Shown here: one piece after another, positions 60,727 to 64,000 of the stretch
How positions within the stretch are numbered: the stretch's first letter is position 1
How the letters are laid out: every line of letters begins with the position of its first letter
Assembly (NCBI GenBank): GCA_021209875.1
Contig: JAGYVD010000003.1
Location: 3,720,001 to 3,784,000 of the forward strand
Length of the DNA stretch: 64,000 bases
Direction of reading: 5' to 3'
Origin: Rosellinia necatrix
Taxonomy: Eukaryota > Ascomycota > Sordariomycetes > Xylariales > Xylariaceae
Notes under the pieces: model-generated
What the model saw: the letters and a program-made list of their open reading frames with translations, nothing else
Told to the model about the DNA's origin: nothing
Databases searched by the model: none
Program-made: the position numbers and the translations under genes

Positions 60727-62660
60727 ATGGCGACACGGACTGGTAAACGTTGGGAGACATCGCCTACGGGGCACCCTAGCAAGCCAATATACACCCGTAC
60801 GAGTGTCTTGTGCAATGGGCAAATCGCGTGGAAAGTGGGACGGGACCAAGACATGACATATACCAAGGATGATCCAGAGCGGGCGGAGTTGAGACCCATA
60901 GGTGACGTGACAGAGGATCTCAATGCCCTGAACGGCCTACAAATTCACAGAACCAAGCCCCTAACTCCCTTAGAGCTAAAACAGCCGCTTCGTCACGTCC
61001 ACTCCTCCCTTCCCAATGCCGTGAAGGCCCGGATTTATACTGGCGATCTCTATGGATCTACGGGAGACGTTTTCTCGTGCTCCGACAAAGCGTTTACAAC
61101 GAAGGTCGGGGACGTCTTCGGGGATGAAGTGCGCAGGGATGGCGGACTGAAGTCCAAATCCTTTTTTCGGCGATTGCGTAGTTCGGAATGGCTGCTCTGG
61201 GACGTCGAAGCCGCAAAGGGCCATTGGGTCGCCGTAATTGCCCACCTGTATAAGAAAACCGACCGCGACCCCTGCTGGGGCCTCTTTTCCGAAGACTCTG
61301 ATGAACAAGTGACCGCCGAGTCCACCGATTTTAACAGAATCGACGAGTGGTGTGTGGCTACGGCCAGGCGTTCACCCGAGGGAGATGCCATGGTCGAACG
61401 CGTCAAGCGGCGGTTACCAAAGGTTCTGAAAGAAGGCGGGTTCAAGCTCGATAAAGACTCGGAAATTGACCCCGCCATTTGGGTCCCAATGGATGAGAGC
61501 AATTGGAGCTCTGGTATACGCATTTATGCTCTCATCAAGGCGTTGATGTACCGCGTTGCTGAGCTCTACTGCAAGGGCCTGCCACACCAGCCATCGTTTT
61601 GGGGTCCTCTACCAGGGTGGCTGAACGTCGACGAAGTTAGGGCTGAGATGCAGGTAAGAGCCAGCCCATGGATTCAGATCACCACCTCATCGTGATACTG
61701 TTCTAGGTGCTAACATGGCTCTGCCAGGGCCGAGCTGCTCAGCGCTGTATGGCGGCCACCGGCTACCGATCCCGCATCGCTATCGAGGGCGTGCGGAAGT
61801 GGCTGGGGGTAAAGGAGCCGATCGCCGCCAATAGATTGAAGCCTCAAAAGAAAGACAACCAAGCTTACCGCACTGGAGAAGTTGGAGAGGATGGCCGTTG
61901 TATCCTCGTTGACTCATCCATGCCTACCAGAACAGGTGATGATGATAAGGGGAAGACGGGTTTATCCAGCGGCCCGCCATCTGGCCAGTCAAATAGGCGG
62001 GGCGATGATCACACAACCGTTACCGACACGTTCCAACATCTCGCCGTGGCCGGGGCTGAAAAGAGCTTTGCTATTCCCAGAGTGGAATTCGAAAAGGAAG
62101 CCGCGTGGTATGCGTCAAGGGTGCCCAACAAGGGAACCTTGGGAGGGCCTATCGGCCCGCCCCCGAGTCATGTACATGGATGGGAGGACGAATCCACGGA
62201 CGACAGCAGCTCGTACAAGCACGTCCCTCTAACCAAATTAGCAAAGTTAACCGATCAGGAGCGAGCCAGATTTCTGAGTTACCAGCACAAGCGGGAGAGG
62301 GGGACATTCGGGGGGCCAATAGGCCCACCCCCGGATCACGTCTCCGGATGGGATGGTGAATCCACAGACGATAGTGACCCGTTCAGGCATGTTCCCTTGA
62401 CGAAGTTAAAACAGTTAGCTGCGTTGAAGGCCGCAGAAAATGCCAGAGACAATCCGATTGACCCGGCTAAGACTGTTGATGGAAAGGACATGGCTGGCAA
62501 GCGAAGCCAGACAGGCCAAGCTGTAAAGGCAAAGAGAAAGAGAGGCACCAAGCAAGAGAAGAGTGCCCGGAAGCGAAGAGCTATAGAAGTGACAACAGAA
62601 AGGCGACTGAAGGACACCAAGAAGAAAACACGAGGGGGTATCATTCGAGAGAAAAGCTAG
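60727..62660 (+). CDS. Hypothetical protein with 56-residue tandem repeat
   Basis: Not recognised. Two exons (60727-61653, 61728-62660) give 619 aa. The N-terminal half (about 100-310) looks globular: SEWLLWDVEAAKGHWVAVI, later WCVATARR and DESNWSSGIRIYALIKALM. The HW and W-S-x-G patterns recall a Ulp1/C48-protease-like fold in which the catalytic Cys would be missing; this is a weak, structure-style guess. The C-terminal half has two adjacent 56-residue repeats, starting at codons 62133 and 62301 (GTLGGPIGPPPSHV and GTFGGPIGPPPDHV), with 28 of their first 40 residues identical, followed by a strongly basic Lys/Arg-rich tail, probably nuclear. The start is the first ATG that precedes globular sequence; the frame is open further upstream. 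Confidence 0.72.
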
Positions 62661-63114
62661 ATGATTAGAATAAAATGAGCCAGCAACGAACGTTTCGAGT
62701 TTTGGGTGGTCGGAACGTACGTCCTATGTAGTGGACATTTCGACGACGGGAAACCGTAACGTTGGCATGGTTGTATGGGAGTTAGTGAAGGATAGTAGGA
62801 GTAGTAGGCCGGTATGTGAAGTTCAATTGGCGTATTTGTTAGATATCCCTAAAGCATTTTCATTTCTCATACCTAAGGCACATGCACATGCACATGGCCT
62901 ATGCCTTGAACTCTCAGACTGTAGCATCAAAGTTTGTGGAGGAATCGCTTGTCCCAGATTAAGCTTAGTATTAAGCTTAAGTCCCACCAAACGACGACCA
63001 ACATACAGTATGACTTGCAATAGTCTGAATACAAGGATACGAAATATAGATTGTTATGGGAGAGAATATTGGCCCTATTGTGTACAAACCGTAGAGCAAG
63101 CTAGCTGACAATAT

Positions 63115-63159
<45 letters not shown>

Positions 63160-64000
63160 AATGAAACATAAACAGATGATTAATTGAAAAATTCAACATC
63201 CAAAACACGACATGGAAGCCGATTCACGGCAACTGGTTCTGGAGGACAAACTCGTGATCTCTTGTGTCGAGCCTTGCTTGAAGAATCAAGATTAAACATC
63301 TGATCTCGTTGATTGACCAAGGTAACGTGCTTAGTATGACATACTCGGCCAACGTTGCCAAGAAGCATCGAGATGCCGAGCGCTAAGTAGCACTGTGAAT
63401 TTACCAATGGGAAAGAGGAATAAATGAGGAACACGACGCAATGAATGCGGGTGCTAGAGCATCTTCAATTAAGCATTGCCTTTTATGGTAGGTCACTTGT
63501 GTGCGGCATGAGGCTGCTAGTCTAGAAATCGTCTAGCTCGATGAACTCCAGTGCCTGGAGCCGAGTACCCCACATCCCTTTTAAGACCCACCTCAATCTG
63601 CAGGACAGCCTGCAGGGTCCGATACTCGGCTGGTGGTCCTAGCACGGTTCTGTCGTCATTGTCATTGGGTGGATGAAAGTTGTGGTCGCGAAAAAAAAAA
63701 AGTCCCATGAGCAAGGCACTTGGACCGGGAGGAGGACCTCCCCTGTCAATTACCTATGTAATTGGGGGACTCTCTAAGTTGGGATTTCAATCCCTCTCGT
63801 TTGTCATGCGTCTCCTCTTCTTCCATTCTCTGTCGACACAGCCCTGCATCGCGACTTTTTTTTTTTTTCTTTTTTTTTTCCTCTCATCCCCCCGTCTACT
63901 AATAAACTCGACATCTGTAGATCTTAAGGAATGACACTGCGGACCTCGCATTATCCGTCGTCCCCCATCGCTGCCGTTCTTTGATCCCCAGCCTTTCCAA
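62661..64000. other. Right-end region without a supported gene
   Basis: Contains a (CT)n tract at 63119-63156 and T-tracts within a pyrimidine-rich plus strand (63780-63900), which could be the leader of a gene beyond the window. Short frames here have no recognisable motif. Confidence 0.5.
63119..63156. repeat. (CT)n microsatellite
   Basis: About 18 uninterrupted CT units in the intergenic region. Confidence 0.92.

Overview
The window is nuclear DNA of a filamentous ascomycete, most probably a Sordariomycete. The evidence is intron-bearing genes with short GT-AG introns (about 46-160 nt, one of about 400) and CTAAC-like branch sites, fungal-type proteins (SNT2, TVP38, ENV7, TRM82, a Zn2Cys6 regulator), and intergenic DNA full of TAGGTA/TACCTA palindromes and simple repeats. 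I cannot place it below class from sequence alone. All exon-intron models were built by eye from splice signals, frame continuity and remembered family patterns; no alignment was run.

Layout. 1-22 kb is mainly housekeeping: the 3' part of NOP14 (ribosome biogenesis), a bZIP factor with a very short zipper, a gene-poor repeat-rich stretch (5-11 kb), a YDJ1-type farnesylated DnaJ, divergent TRM82 (tRNA m7G46) and ENV7-type kinase, a GPATCH11-like G-patch protein, a 2EXR-like protein, and a five-exon cytosine deaminase. 22-29.9 kb holds one alpha/beta hydrolase and then about 6.4 kb without a recognisable gene, ending in a pyrimidine-rich leader in front of SNT2.

29.9-48.2 kb carries the large chromatin protein SNT2 (BAH, PHD, SANT, PHD, extended PHD), a seven-exon HELQ/Hel308-type DNA repair helicase, a secreted type-B carboxylesterase, a convergent proline iminopeptidase, a conserved protein of unknown function, and TVP38 (Golgi membrane, VTT/DedA fold).

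48-64 kb looks more accessory: a tiny secreted protein with mirror-image cysteine spacing behind a stress-element/TATA promoter, a class-C beta-lactamase-like hydrolase, an intron-containing tRNA-Val(UAC), a G-patch protein, a divergent MFS transporter/Zn2Cys6 regulator pair, and an unrecognised 619-aa protein with a 56-residue tandem repeat. No operon, CRISPR, rRNA or intact transposon was seen. The genes do not form one pathway; the only locally coherent unit is the transporter-regulator pair.
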